Under the pieces are notes generated by a model. It saw only the letters and a program-made list of their open reading frames with translations, did not search any database and was not told the origin of the DNA. From contig JABAKD010000013.1 in NCBI GenBank assembly GCA_012845835.1, positions 14,687,016 to 14,751,015 of the forward strand: DNA of 64,000 nucleotides, given 5' to 3'. The DNA comes from Undaria pinnatifida. Lineage: Eukaryota > Sar > Phaeophyceae > Laminariales > Alariaceae. Below, piece by piece: positions 32,775 through 44,436 of the stretch. Positions within the stretch are counted from its first letter, which is position 1. The number at the start of each line of letters is the position of its first letter. The position numbers were made by a program, and so were the translations under genes.

Positions 32775-33225
32775 AAATACAAATAATAGTGTTTGCGCAG
32801 TATTTCAAACAAGTGTTTGCCTGGACAGGCAAGTATTTGCGCAGTATTTCAAAAGAGTATTTGCCTACAGACAAATATTTGCGCAGGATTTCAGCAGAGT
32901 ATTTGCCTGCAAACAAACATTTGCGCAGGATTTCAACAGAGTATTTGCCTACAGACAAATAGATGCGCAGGATTTTAAACGAGAAGTTGCCTGCAGACAA
33001 ATATTTGCGCAGGATTTGAAAAGGGTATTTGCCTGCGGACAAATATTTGCGCAGGATTTCAAACGAGAATTTGCCTGCAGACAAATAGTTGCGCAGGGTT
33101 TCAAAAAAGTATTTGCCTGCCAGACAAATATTTGCGCAGGATTTCAAACGAGAATTCGCCTGCAGACAAATAGTTGCGCAGGGTTTCAAAAACGTATTTG
33201 CCTGCCAGACAAATACCAAAAAATG
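32775..33225 (+). repeat. 42-bp tandem repeat array 2 (about ten units)
   Basis: Same unit and orientation as array 1, with unit starts at about 32858, 32900, 32942, 32984, 33026, 33068, 33110, 33153 and 33195 and more diverged units before. Both arrays are preceded by ACAAATACAAATA. Units vary in the palindromic half (TATTTGCCTACAGACAAATA and similar) more than in length. Confidence 0.92.
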
Positions 33226-33282
33226 TATTGTACATATTTCGTTTTTCTTCACTGTAATGGTTGTTGTTGGTGTTGTATAAAA

Positions 33283-33415
33283 ATATTTCAAGGACGTCAG
33301 CCGTGAGTTCGACGAAGTTCGGGTCAATACTCATCTTTGCAAGCTGCGTTGTTGGTACTTTTAATATACTCTGTGGGTAAGATTTTCTAATTGGAGGGGT
33401 CCTATTCTTTTGTTT
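33283..33415 (+). repeat. FB subfamily B terminus
   Basis: ATATTTCAAGGACGTCAGCC, then GTGAGTTCGACGAAGTTCGG, GTCAATACTCATCTTTGCAA and GCTGCGTTGTTGGTACTTTT. The A terminus of the foldback copy follows immediately. Confidence 0.85.
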
Positions 33416-33437
33416 TTTAATATATACTCCGGAGTAT

Positions 33438-35971
33438 ATATTATAAAAATAAAAATACACTCCAGCTGTGAGATCGAATATTTTGTCGAATCTCATCTTT
33501 GCAAGCTGTATGTGATACTCCGATCGCGCGTATTACGGGTTGTGTGTCCTCATTAAGGATATAGGTCGGCGACTCCTCTTGCAACTACAGTGTAGCTATC
33601 AGGGTCAACAGGGTGATGTTAGGCAGTCTGAGCGGGGAAACTATAAAACCCGTTTCTGAGGGGGACAAAATCTGACAGCTAGCTGTGGAAGGAAATGCAT
33701 CAGTTTATCAAGTGAATCCTGTAAGTCGAATATCCGGTGAGGGGAGGGCAGAGTTTTTGAGGACGTGGGGGCCTGATTTTGATCAAAAGGGGGGCGGGAC
33801 GGGGGGAAGAGGGGGAGGGGACGGGTGGGGCAGTTCAATTTGTGCGTGGAAACTATAAATATTTCTTGTGGGGGAGGGGGGGGGGATGTGGCGGGGGGGG
33901 GGGGGGGGGCGGGGGGGAGGGCTTTAGGCCGCATAGATGTAGGGGTTTGCTATACGCGTGGTGCTAGGTCTAGGCGATGGGGCGGGTGGTGGGGAAGGAG
34001 GGGGCGTTGAGGGCGGGGGTGGGTGGGAATTGCAGCAGCGGCATGGACGGCTCTGAAACGATAACGAGGCGATATCCAGGGCGTGGAAGTGTTTGTTTCT
34101 CTGGTGGATTTCGATAGTAGGTGGGGCGTTTAAGCGAGAGAAAGCGAGGAAAAAAAAAGGCGGGGGGGGGGGGGGGGGCGGGGGGAAGGGTTTTCAAGAT
34201 GTTTGGTCACATATAATATATAAATCACGGATTTGGTCGACACTGATGTTCGCAACATTGTGTGTGATCCTCCCATCGCGCGTACTAATCCTATATGTAG
34301 GGGCTTGCTATACGCGCGGTGCTGGGTCTAGGCGATCGTGCGGGGTGTGGGGAAGGAGGGGGCGTTGGAGGGGGGGAGGGGGGATTAATGAAAGCTACGT
34401 CATGGATGGCTAGAAAGAATATGACGTGATATCAATTGTTTAGAAGTGTTTATTACTCTGGCCGATTTCGACTGTAAGTGGGGCGTTTGAACGAACTGGG
34501 CGGGGAACAAAGGGGGGGGGGGGGAGATGAGTTGGAGCTACGGCATGGGTGGCTAGATGGATAATGAGATGATATCAGCTGGCTGGTAGTGTTTACTACT
34601 CTGGCAGATTTTGATTTTAGGTGGTGCGTTTAAACAAGAGGGATCGGGGGGAGGAGGCGAGCATTTCAATATGTGCGCGGAAACTATTGACCCTTGAAGG
34701 GGACGAATTTGACGGTTGCATCCAGAAGACACCCATATATATCACCCGCCTCGTAATGTTTATTTTTCTAGAAGGTTTGATGTTACATGTAGTATGCAAC
34801 CCAGTTCTTAGGTATAGTAAACAACGTGTTAAAAGCTTCATAATTTGTTATTGTACATGGATCGGAAGATAGAATATTTCAATCGATAGGTACAATCATG
34901 CAAATACCATTATTTTCTGACATCGCTAATTATAAGAAAGAGATGCACATTCCCAAATACAACAGGCGAGGTGATGTGGCCTTGCAATGTTGGAAGGTGT
35001 ATATACATCCATGACGTAGCTTTCATTAATCCCCCCTCCCCCCCTCCAACGCCCCCTCCTTCCCCACACCCCGCACGATCGCCTAGACCCAGCACCGCGC
35101 GTATAGCAAGCCCCTACATATAGAATTAATACGCGCGATGGGAGGATCACACACAATGTTGCGAACATCAGTGTCGACCAAATCCTTGATTTTTATATTA
35201 TATATGACCTAAACCTCTTGAAAACCCTTCGCCCCGCCCCCCGCCCCCTCCGCCTTTTTTTTTTTTTTTTCCTCGCTTTCTCTTGCTTAAGCGCCCCACC
35301 TACTATCGAAATCCGCCAGAGTGATAAACACTTCCACGCCCTGGATATCGCCTCGTTATCGTTTCAGAGCCGTCCATGCCGCTGCTGCAATTCCCACCCA
35401 CCCCCACCCCCAACGCCCCCTCCTCCCCCACCACCCGCCCCATCGCCTAGACCTAGCACCACGCGTATAGCAAACCCCTACATCTATGCGACCTGAAGCC
35501 CTCCCGCCCCCCCCCCCGCCACATCCCCCCCCTCTCCCCTCCACAAGAAATATTTATAGTTTCCACGCACAAATTGAACTGCCCCACCCGTCCCCTCCCC
35601 CTCTTCCCCCCCTCCCGCCCCCCTTTTGATCAAAATCAGGCCCCCACGTCCTTCAAAACTCCGCCCTCCCCTCACCGGATATTCGACTTACAGGATTCAC
35701 TTGATAAACTGATGCATTTCCTTCCACAGCTGCCATATTTTGTCGCCCTCAGAAACGGGTTTTATAGTTTCCGCGCACAGACTGCCTAACATCACCCTGT
35801 TGACCCTGATAGCTACACTGCAGTTGCAAGGGGACTCGCCGACCTATATCCTTACTGAGGACACACAACCCGTAATACGCGCGATCGGAGTATCACACAC
35901 AGCTTGCAAAGATGAGTTTCGACAAAATCTTCGATCTCACAGCTGGAGTGTATTTTTATTTTTATAATAAA
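33438..35971. mobile_element. Foldback-structured FB element with 0.97-kb inverted arms
   Basis: Left arm 33438-34408 and right arm 35006-35971 are near-perfect reverse complements over their whole length. Both carry the tip ACACTCCAGCTGTGAGATCG, the terminus, the CTATAAAACCCGTTTCTGAG module, the GGTGCTAGGTCTAGGCGATG block, the GCATGGACGGCTCTGAAACG block and the inner terminus-like block (TTTGGTCGACACTGATGTTC). They differ mainly in the lengths of G/C-runs. The spacer (34409-35005) is the normal continuation of the left arm and matches about 20030-20650. So a full copy is followed by an inverted partial copy. Long arms with internal repeated modules recall foldback (FB/Galileo-type) transposons. 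No coding sequence was found, and no target duplication is evident. Confidence 0.85.
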
Positions 35972-38382
35972 TATATTGCAGTCGTTTCCACTATACTACT
36001 CTACCATATGTATGCTGGATGGTTTGCGGATGGATGGCTTGGTCAAGGTTGTCGATACTTGTGGTTGAGTGCGTAGGTAAGCTTTCTCTACCTGGGGGTG
36101 GTCTTATTATTTTGTTTTTGCACTACAGTGGCGGGTTCTGGTATAGACTACTACATCGGGAGTATGAAGACAGTAGTAGTGATGTACGAAGTGATGTAAT
36201 GGATATAATGTAAAACTCCCACCCTAAAATAACAAACAAACAGAGAAACAGAGCAAAATCTGTGAGACTCGAACCCACGGTTCCAAATTGACACGCTGTC
36301 ACCCCATCATTTTAATTACAGATAGCATGTACGCGTGAAGACAAATAAATTGTGTTTTTATAAATAACCCTATTTCCGCTCTCTCATTTTTTCGGGTTAA
36401 TTATATTACGAGAGATTTTTGTTGGCAACAGTAGCTGATCGCACTGAATATTCATCTTAATATGATACCATTTATATACTCAGTAATGTAATCATGCAAA
36501 AAATTGTTTAGTTATCTCCCCGCATGGGGAATAAATTTTAATCACCTGTTAACTACACTGGCTATTTGCACTAGGTTACTGAGTCTCAGGTCATATGCAG
36601 AGTCGATGAATTGGAAGTACACCACTCATCATGGAAAGTCGACGAGTTGTAAGCATGGCTTGAGGGCCGATGAGTTGTGAGCATGACCTGTGATCATCAT
36701 CAGCATGTTGTGGTATACTCATGGTATTTTATTTGTATAGGCAGTGCACAGCAGCAGTGTATATCCGGTCCATCCCGTCCTTCCTGACTTGTTATATGAA
36801 TGTTTGTAACCCATCCATAACATATCATTCTCGTTTTTCTCGGACCGCACTTCTTTTCAGTTCTATTCACTCGAATATGGAACTCCTTCGTCACCAAATG
36901 TTCAACTGTATGTTTGCCGCATATGAAGGAAGCCTTTCAGTTTGTCAGCACGTGAACAGCTTAGCAATGCTTTTGAATATGTCACCAAGGCTCCCTGGTT
37001 CCCCCCGGTCACTACCGGACGGTACTATATCACAAATAGCTGAGGTCAAAGCCTTGATCCCGCACACAGCGAAGGTTGAGGCAAGAAGCCAATACCGACC
37101 GAATGTACAAGTGCATTGCTTTTTGTGTGTAGTTGTTTTCCATCACCTTGATTGAAGTACTTGTGCACGAAAAGGAAGTACAAAAAGATCAGTTCATCCG
37201 TTTCACGGCTGTATTTCGTGTATACGTACTAGACAGTAAGAGGCAGATAATTGGGGACACCAGTCATAATGTTACTTATTGTTGAATTTTGCAAGGGTAA
37301 AGTTAGTTCTGTTGATAAGTAGATACATTGAACAATCTTGAGGTTGGTTCTGTTGAGAATTAAATAAGTTAGAGGTTCATAGTAGATAATGGTAATGCAT
37401 TCTTTTGAATCTCCTAACCAAATGGTGAGCGACATTTGGGTTTCCAACGTTCCCCCTCACAGTCAATTCAGGTGTAAAGTACTAATACTCTCAGGAATAA
37501 TATTGTGTAATATCTTCCTTGATTTACTATGCTATTATTCATTTTGTGTGTCACTTAGGTGCTACGAATAGGAGATAATTTTTAGGGGGTTGATTATGAT
37601 ATGCCTCAAAGTATTTCATCAGTGGATCATGGATGCATTCATGCTCCTGTATTTGAACAATAGTTCAATCTCATTTATGATAATAACTTCATTAATCCGT
37701 TAACCTTTGGATGAGGCTATATTTTTCTCAACAACGCATGTAATTACTTTTCTACTGCTTAGGCATGGCTGTCTAATTATTCCTAAAGGGGACCCTGCAC
37801 CCATTCTACGAAATTTGATGGTCTACCACGTCAGCCCTTCCTTCGTAAATAAGTAGTACACGTGTATTCCGAAATGATGTATGTAGTTGATATGGGAACA
37901 TGGTGGTGAGTACGTAGGGTGGGCGGGGGGGGAGGGAGGGGGGGGGCTATTCCCGTATGTACATTTCATTATATTAGTTGGATAAGGTCAGTGTCGGTTT
38001 CAATCATAGGTTTAATACCTATTTTATGTTTGCAAATTACATCAATCGTCACTTTCACAGTTTCCTGAAGTTGAATTTAGACAATGATAGAAACGGGTCT
38101 ACATTTATATCGTAATATTAATGCATTTTACCGACAATCGCAGCTATCAGAAAATTGTGAGCGAATTACAACAGTATCACAATTCTGGATCGATTCCAAC
38201 ACTGGTAGACTTCTGTAACTTTAAAAATTCCGTGGGGTGTTGTTAAGAAATACCCAAATAGATCGATACTCATAGGAGTCAAATAGCGGCAACGGGATGC
38301 ACTTACGTGACCATTGCTCTCCATGAAAAACAATTTGGTTACTTGGGCTACCGCGTGGGGCTGACTCCAAGGGCTTGAATGT
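35972..38382. other. AT-rich region without recognisable genes
   Basis: Low GC compared with the rest. A plus-strand frame of 144 residues (36721-37155) is the longest and has no recognisable features. A G-run with short A interruptions lies at 37920-37947. Contains one tRNA-like pol III box pair (listed separately). Confidence 0.4.
36255..36325 (-). other. tRNA-like remnant or SINE head (pol III A/B boxes)
   Basis: On the minus strand, GTGGGTTCGAGTCTCAC forms a perfect T-arm (5-bp stem with one G-T, loop TTCGAGT), the classic B box. Upstream TGATGGGGTGACAGCG loosely fits an A box. The anticodon and acceptor stems do not pair, so this is not a working tRNA. A decayed tRNA gene or tRNA-derived SINE is more likely. 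Confidence 0.3.
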
Positions 38383-38490
38383 TTTACAAAATATATTTCA
38401 AGGACGTCAGATGTAAGCTCGACGGATTTCGGGTCAATACTCATTTTTTCAAGCTGCTTGTTGGTACTTTTAAAATACGATGTGGGTAGA
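38383..38490 (+). repeat. FB subfamily B terminus, solo
   Basis: ATATTTCAAGGACGTCAGAT, GTAAGCTCGACGGATTTCGG, GTCAATACTCATTTTTTCAA and GCTGCTTGTTGGTACTTTTA. No A terminus follows, unlike at 29.7 and 33.3 kb. Confidence 0.8.
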
Positions 38491-38890
38491 GCGCGTTCTC
38501 CTTACCCGTACAACCGGAATTTCGCTGAACCACTTGTGCCAGATGTCCCGTAGATAATGCTCCGAAGGGCAGCTGCCGCTGAATCCCAGGCGGTCCTCGA
38601 ATTCTCTAAACGCGGGGAAATCACCGTCATCAACGCCTGGGAACAACGCCTCGCGTCGCCGTCGACAGCCGTTTGCTAACGACACGTACGAACGGTGTTG
38701 TTTAATGTACGTTGTCATATGCGCCTGATGAATGAAATTCCCTGTGGCCGAAAATCATTTGCTCGCAACAAGATTGTCTCCTTAACGATGTGCCAGGCTC
38801 TTGCTTACGGCGTTGACCCTTGATACAATGAACGGAAATTCGTTCGCTACGAATTGTCCATTCTAGCCAAAACCTCAGCATCCCACGCAT
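38491..38890 (-). pseudogene. Unrecognised coding remnant, possibly transposon-derived
   Basis: Two minus-strand pieces in different frames read as convincing protein. The upstream piece (about 38890-38735) contains RFWLEWTIRSERISVHCIKG and EQMIFGHREF. The downstream one (38718-38491) contains SYVSLANGCRRRREALFPGV, DDGDFPAFREFEDRLGFSGS and EHYLRDIWHKWFSEIPVV. They meet at a single-base frame change near 38730. The Trp/Arg/His-rich character resembles transposase tails, but I cannot name a family. The FB subfamily B fragment abuts the 3' end. Confidence 0.35.
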
Positions 38891-39894
38891 TGAAAGAGGC
38901 GGTACATCGGGTGGGATCGTCGACCGACTACCCCTTGTTGGCCGCGCTGCACCGGTTGTATATATACCTACCGGGTGGACGACGAAGTTGCAAGGACGCC
39001 TTCGAGCGCTTACATTGATAATGCAGACTGTTTTTGATGTGCAACATCACCCAAATAGTGATCACGTACGAGTGCAAAGAATGACGACACCCAGTTGTAG
39101 TTGTAACTGCATTCTTTTTACCCAGTGTATATCGTGTATTACGGCAGTAGTAGTAGGCCGCATCATCCAACGAGATAAGCACCGAAGGACACTAAACAAT
39201 CTAGACTCGGCGTGCAAGGTGTCAATTTCGCACCTGAATCCGATCGTGTACCCGACATCCCCCTACAAGAAGATTCGACGTGGCCGAGCAGGATTCCACC
39301 CATCAGGCTGCCCGCGACCACCACAATTCGGACACGGTATGTGGTCGGTGCCCGGCCAAATGTACTCCGGTACCCACACGAGCACCTTCTTGGGGTGAAC
39401 GAGTTCCACGGAAAGGATACCTGGCGCATTTTTGACGAAACATACTGCTCTTAGAACCGTCTTGTTGCAGAGGCCAGCACATGCGCTCTGGGCATGCACA
39501 TATGCAGGTGTTTACACAAGGGCAAGCAGCTCGTAAGACATTCGAGCAACACGCAAGTAGACCAGCAAGTTTCGGAATACACGGTGAGAAGAGTCCACAG
39601 TAACGCGGGTACACACGGAAAATTTGGCCACACAGCAGTAGTCAATGCTTGCAAACTCGATACCTGTACTTGCACAAGATGTATGCCAGGTATATGTGCA
39701 CGTATATAGTACCTACCAGGTACTGGTTGTGTATACCAGGTACAACTATATATATATCATTTTGGACGTAAATGTTATGACCTTTAGGTATTGGTAATTA
39801 TGAAACAACGGCGCTTACATTTGATGTTAGAGTGGGAGGTATGCTAGCACTACACGTACTGCAGCACGGCAGGCTCTCCCTTGCCTACATACTC
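38891..39894. other. No gene recognised
   Basis: Overlapping open frames on both strands at 39160-39700, none recognisable. Several TACCAGGTA-type words and a TATATATA run lie at 39685-39760. Confidence 0.35.
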
Positions 39895-40611
39895 TTATCC
39901 TTTACAAATACCTGAACCCGATTGCGTCGACGGTAGAGGAGGCCATGCCCATCCTTCATTGAAAGGAAAGCCGGTTTGATCGAGCTTCACAATCTTCCCT
40001 TTACGATGGACGATGAATGCGTTGATCTTCTCCTTTATTTTGCCTACCCACTCCGGCTGGCGGGAGATATTCGCCAAAAATCTGTAGGTGGCGAGGGTTC
40101 ACTCGCGGCACCGGTGGATGCACCCCCTGAGTTGTCTCCATCAGCCCCGCAGTCTCCACCCACCCCGCCATCTCCACCGCCCCCGTCATCTCCGCCGGGT
40201 CCATGATCCCCGCCGGTCCCTGCTGTGCGAGCCAAAGCTCTGAGCTCCAATAGAGATGTCTGCGCCGCCGTCATCGCCAGCAGCACCAGCACCAGCAGAT
40301 GAAGCCCACATCTTGTCGAGACGTTGCGTGTCGGCGAGGGTTTTCGTTTGCTCTCTGCCCTCTCGTTTGGTCTCGGCTTCGCAGACCCTGGCCCACTCGT
40401 AGCACCCGGCGGTCGCCCAAGCCTCTTGCCGATGATATTTTCTGTGCTGGTCCCTTTGTGTTTCAAAACGAGCGGCCGGTTTCGACGGGGAGGGTATGGG
40501 TTCGGCACTGGAGCCGGCACCGCTTCCATGAAGACAAAAAGGACAGGGAAGCAACACACAAAATTGCCGGCAAGCAAAGCTCAACCCTTGTCGACACACC
40601 CGACGCGACAT
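39895..40611 (-). pseudogene. Unrecognised minus-strand coding locus, frame-shifted
   Basis: Three minus-strand pieces look coding. An upstream charged helix (about 40480-40320) reads RFETQRDQHRKYHRQEAWAT and ETKREGREQTKTLADTQRLD. A middle piece (about 40290-40090) reads SLLELRALARTAGTGGDHGP and then an Asp/Gly/Ser-rich linker. An end piece (40077-39895) reads RQPEWVGKIKEKINAFIVHR and KGKIVKLDQTGFPFNEGW. The last recalls the W...R.GK...LD..GF pattern of helicase-associated or related HA-type repeats common in algae and stramenopiles, but the match is weak. The pieces lie in different frames; introns or decay could explain that. Confidence 0.3.
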
Positions 40612-41130
40612 GAGGCGCTAGCCACAAGACGGCGTGGATGTACCGCAACACCACGATGGCGGGATCCACGCGCCAGGGTGTCTCTGGGTCAAACACATTA
40701 CTGTGCTGCCAGAGCTGCTGCCAAAACTGCTCTTGTGTAGGCTGGCTCGGAGAGGGCTTGCTGCTGGTGGTGCGGTCGGCCGGAAAAACATTTGCAAACT
40801 AGGCCAGGGCCGACCGCTCTATCCTCGGTGATAGATTGCAGGTTCCGATGTACGCAACTAGCCGTAGTACAACGTGGATGTACCGCCACACGTGCATGGT
40901 GTTACGTACTGCTGAGCTGTAGGGACGCTTCTCCTCCCTGCTCCTCTTGTGAGCGGGCTGCCAGCTCTCGCCGCAGCAGCGAGCAGCGAGCGGCGAGCGG
41001 CGAGACTGTTGACCAACCACAGACAAAGTGTCAGTCGTAATACCAGTCATGACTCGAATTTGATTGGTTCATTGACTTGCATGCCACTCATAATTTGTAA
41101 GACTAGAATCCAGGCGTTTACCTTATCACA
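40612..41130. other. No gene recognised
   Basis: GTGGATGTACCGC followed by (A/C)ACAC occurs twice (about 40633 and 40875). A GAGCAGCGAGCGGCGAGCGG simple repeat lies at about 40980-41000. Confidence 0.35.
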
Positions 41131-41325
41131 ACTTGTCAGGTGAGCTCACCTTATCCGCTGGCCCCGTACCGATTTCATGAAATCGAAGAATTCTCCGACC
41201 AGGGAGTGCTTTTTGCTAGCAAACGCGAACAGCCCACCGCCCCAAAGGTCCGAGCAGCCGACTTGTTAGGTGAGCTCACCTTATTATCCGCAGGCCCAGT
41301 GCCGATTTTATGAAATCGAAGAATT
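41131..41325. repeat. 130-bp duplication, each unit with two palindromes
   Basis: ACTTGT(C/T)AGGTGAGCTCACCTTAT at 41131 and 41261, followed about 20 bp later by CGATTT(C/T)ATGAAATCGAAGA. AGGTGAGCTCACCT (41138-41151 and 41268-41281) is a perfect 14-bp palindrome in both copies. GATTTCATGAAATC (41171-41184) is perfect in the first copy and has one change in the second (41304-41317). The sequence between is less conserved, so the palindromes are the best-kept part. Confidence 0.85.
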
Positions 41326-42564
41326 TTGCGACCGTAACAAGAGAAATCCCCTTGATTAAAAAATTGCCTGAAGAGTCCCTCGCCCTTTTAGGCACAATTT
41401 TCCGTTAGAGTTAGCAGGACCTACAGCTGGGTCCAGCGAGTTAGACAAAACCACGCAGATCGTGTAGTTTAGTTTGGGACGACAGCGCTCACGTGCCCCG
41501 CCCCCATGTGAAAACTCCTCCTGTACTCCTCCTGTTCTTTCGCCCCTCATAAAAAAGACATGCCAGGAACAACGAGTCAATCACTGGCCTTGAGCCGCCA
41601 GCAACATACATATTCTCTCTTCTGCTGAAGCTTTCACATTATACAAGTTCACCTAATTAACCGTAATTTGCGTAAAGCCTCTCGATAAAAAATCGGCTGT
41701 GCATTGCCGGCCGTCGGCAATCGAGTCTGCGCCATATATACATCAGCCGCGACCTGGTACACACGCCAACGCCACACCCAATAGGGATATGTCAATGGTT
41801 TACTACTTTTGAGGGTCTCGGTCGTCCAAGACTTCTTGTGTTTGAGCCCCGGGATAGTTCGATGTGGGGGGGTACTGGCAGTACGATAGGAAACCTGAAT
41901 CATCGGCCAATGCCGCGGCTCTCGTACCACGCCAGTGGGTCCCCCCACCCGGCGTCCCAGAAAATAACCACAACATGGCAATTCGAAAGATACACGAAAA
42001 AAACATAACATCTCAAGTTTGCAGAACAAACGAGAAATCAGTTAAGGATACGACATAATTAGCTATTATTATTAGTGGTCATGCGCTCTACGAACGTACG
42101 TAGCTAAAAAAGCAAGAAGCAGAAGGAGAAAAAAGGTGTGCCCCTTCTCGCGTGCAGCTAGCTAGCTGAGCAAGTATAGCAGAGGCACACGAGCGGACGG
42201 CACGACACTGCCTGCTGCAGACTGCTGCTGCAGACTGCTAGACCTAGAGCATAGGTCTACTGTTGTGGTTTCTCCCGCCTACCGCGCCCTCCTTTCGGGA
42301 GTGGGTGGAACGAAGCGGCCACGCGTATATGGTGTGGGTCGCACCGTATTAGAAAGAACTACTGACAAATATCAATTTCCTGAGCGCCCTCCTTTTTTTT
42401 ACTTTCACACACTCTCTTTATTATCTCCTCCTTTCCGGACCGCTGAGCAGGCTCGGATGCCTGAAACAGGAGCTTCTCAGAGCATTCCCACCTGGAACCC
42501 GCCGTTTTTTGCACCTTGATCCTTGGGTTCTCTTTTTTTGTTTTGTTTGCGAACAGCGAAGTAT
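41326..42564. other. No gene recognised
   Basis: Contains GCTAGCTAGCTGAGC (about 42157) and two CTGCTGCAGACT copies (about 42218-42240). Frames on both strands are short or featureless. Confidence 0.35.
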
Positions 42565-43642
42565 CATAATCAAACGCCTCCTTCTTCCCCACCACCCGCA
42601 CCATCGCCTAGATCTAGCACCACACGTAAACCAAACCCCAACATCTATGCAGCCTTAAGCCCTTCCCTTCCCCCCCCCCCCCCCTCCCCCCCCCCCCCCC
42701 CCGTCCCCACCCCCCACCTCCCCACCCCCCACCCCCCCACCCCATCCCACCCCCACCCCCTCGAACACTCCGCCCTCTGCTCACTGATTGTAAGACTTAC
42801 CCCAGGATATACATGATAAACTGATGCATTCGTTCCAAACCCGTCACGTTTATCCCCTTGAAATAATGTAAAGTTTCCACGCAAAGATTGAGCTGCCCCA
42901 TCCGCCCCACCCCCGCCCCAACCCCCCCCCCATGATGAACTGGTGCATTTTTGTTTTTCTTCCCAAAACCGTCAGATTTATCCCCTCAAAGGATTTATAG
43001 CTTCCACGCACAAATTGCCCACCGCGTCCGCCCCCCCCCCCCAGCCCCCCCCCCCCCCCCCCTTCCCCCCCCCCCTCCTCCAACCCCGCTCGTTTTTGAT
43101 CATAACCAGGCCCCCACGTCCTTCAAAACTCCGCGCTCCCCTCACTGGTTATTTACAGGATTCACTTGATAAACATATACATTTCCTTCCACAGCTGTCA
43201 GATTTTGTCCCCCTCAGAAACGGGTTTTATAGTTTCCACGCACAAATTGACCTGCCCCACCCGTCCCCTCCCCCCCCTCCCCTCCTCCCGCCCCCCTTTT
43301 GATCAAAATCAAGCCCCCACGTCCTTCAAAACTCCGCCCTCCCCTCACCGGATATTCGACTTACAGGATTTACTTGATAAACTGATGCATTTCCTTCCAC
43401 AGCTGTCAGATTTTGTCCCCCTCAGAAAAGAGTTTTATAGTTTCCGCGCACAGACTGCCTAACATCACCCTGTTGATCCTGATAGCTACACTGTAGTTGT
43501 AAGAGGAGTCGCCGACCTATATCCTTAATGAGGACACGCAACCCGTAATACGCGCGATCGGAGTATCACACACAGCTTGCAAAGATGAGTTTCGACAAAA
43601 TATTCGATCTCACAGCTGGAGTGTATTTTCATTTTTTATGAT
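42565..43642 (-). repeat. FB-family modular repeat arm (reverse orientation)
   Basis: C-rich on this strand. From right to left: AT lead (about 43630), tip and terminus (about 43625-43450), the GGGTTTTATAGTTTCC-type module twice (about 43430 and 43215), then modules near 42995 and 42870, a long C-run block and the CATCGCCTAGATCTAGCAC block (about 42601). Here the first module is duplicated relative to other copies. No opposite arm lies nearby. Confidence 0.85.
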
Positions 43643-44265
43643 ACCAGCGCGCCCAGCGCTAGCTCAGCAAAGTAGAGCCGTGCGGTGCCGTGCTCTGACG
43701 TGCCCTGCCTTGCGGCGCGGTGCGGTACTGTGCAGTGTTGTGCCGTGCTGTGCCGTGCTGTGCCGTGCTGCGTGCTACGCTGCATTCTTTTGTACATGTC
43801 AGGCCCCATTCGACGAAGTATAATCCAGCAGTATCATACCGAGGTACACCACCCTGGGTTTGCATTGCTACATTGTTTAATCGCGTTTAAATGCTCCCAG
43901 CTCAGCTCAGCTGTAGCTCAGCAGCGCGCAGCGCAGCGCAGCGTCGTGCGGTGCCGTCCGGTGCCGTGCCTCGCCCTACGTCGGGGTGCAGAGCAGCGCC
44001 GTGTGGTGCCGTGCGGTGATGTGCGGTGCCGTGCAGTGTCCGTGCAGTGCCGTGCCCTGCCGTGCAGTGCGGTACTGCTGTGCGGTGCTGCGCCATGCTG
44101 TGCCGTGATACGTGCTGCGCTGGACTTACTCTTTTGTACATGCCAGTTCTCATTCGACGAAGTATCATCCAGCAGTACCAAGGTACACCACACCAGGTTT
44201 GTACGTACTACATTGTTGAATCACATTAAATTCTTCAAGCTCAGCTCAGCTTTAGCTCAGCAGTG
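43643..44265. repeat. GTGCN pentamer array inside a 342-bp duplication
   Basis: Stretches of GTGCC/GTGCG/GTGCT pentamers (43676-43790 and about 43946-44128) alternate with a non-repetitive block. That block starts TTTTGTACATG and runs through CATTCGACGAAGTAT, CCAGCAGTA and ACATTGTT to AGCTCAGCTCAGCT. It occurs at 43789 and 44131, 342 bp apart. Cys/Ala/Val-rich frames on both strands are artefacts of the pentamer. Confidence 0.85.
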
Positions 44266-44436
44266 TGTATTGTGCATTTCAACCCAGGAGGGGCTATGGT
44301 TTAGGACCAACCCTGGCCTCAGTCAACGAGAACTGCCCAAACGACCTCCAGATGGAAGAAACTGTATATATAGGCTAATACCTGGTATGTAGGTGGTCAT
44401 GTTTTCTTGTTTCAGGTTTTTATATCACGTGTACCG

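Noticed and set aside
31129-33225. CRISPR array (regular 42-bp repeats)
   Set aside because: Units are directly tandem with no unique spacers, and the context is eukaryotic transposon sequence.
33438-35971. LTR element (pair of long similar repeats)
   Set aside because: The two arms are inverted, not direct, and contain no retroelement coding sequence.
43638-44392. Cysteine/alanine-rich proteins on both strands
   Set aside because: By-products of the GTGCN pentamer, present on both strands in shifted frames.
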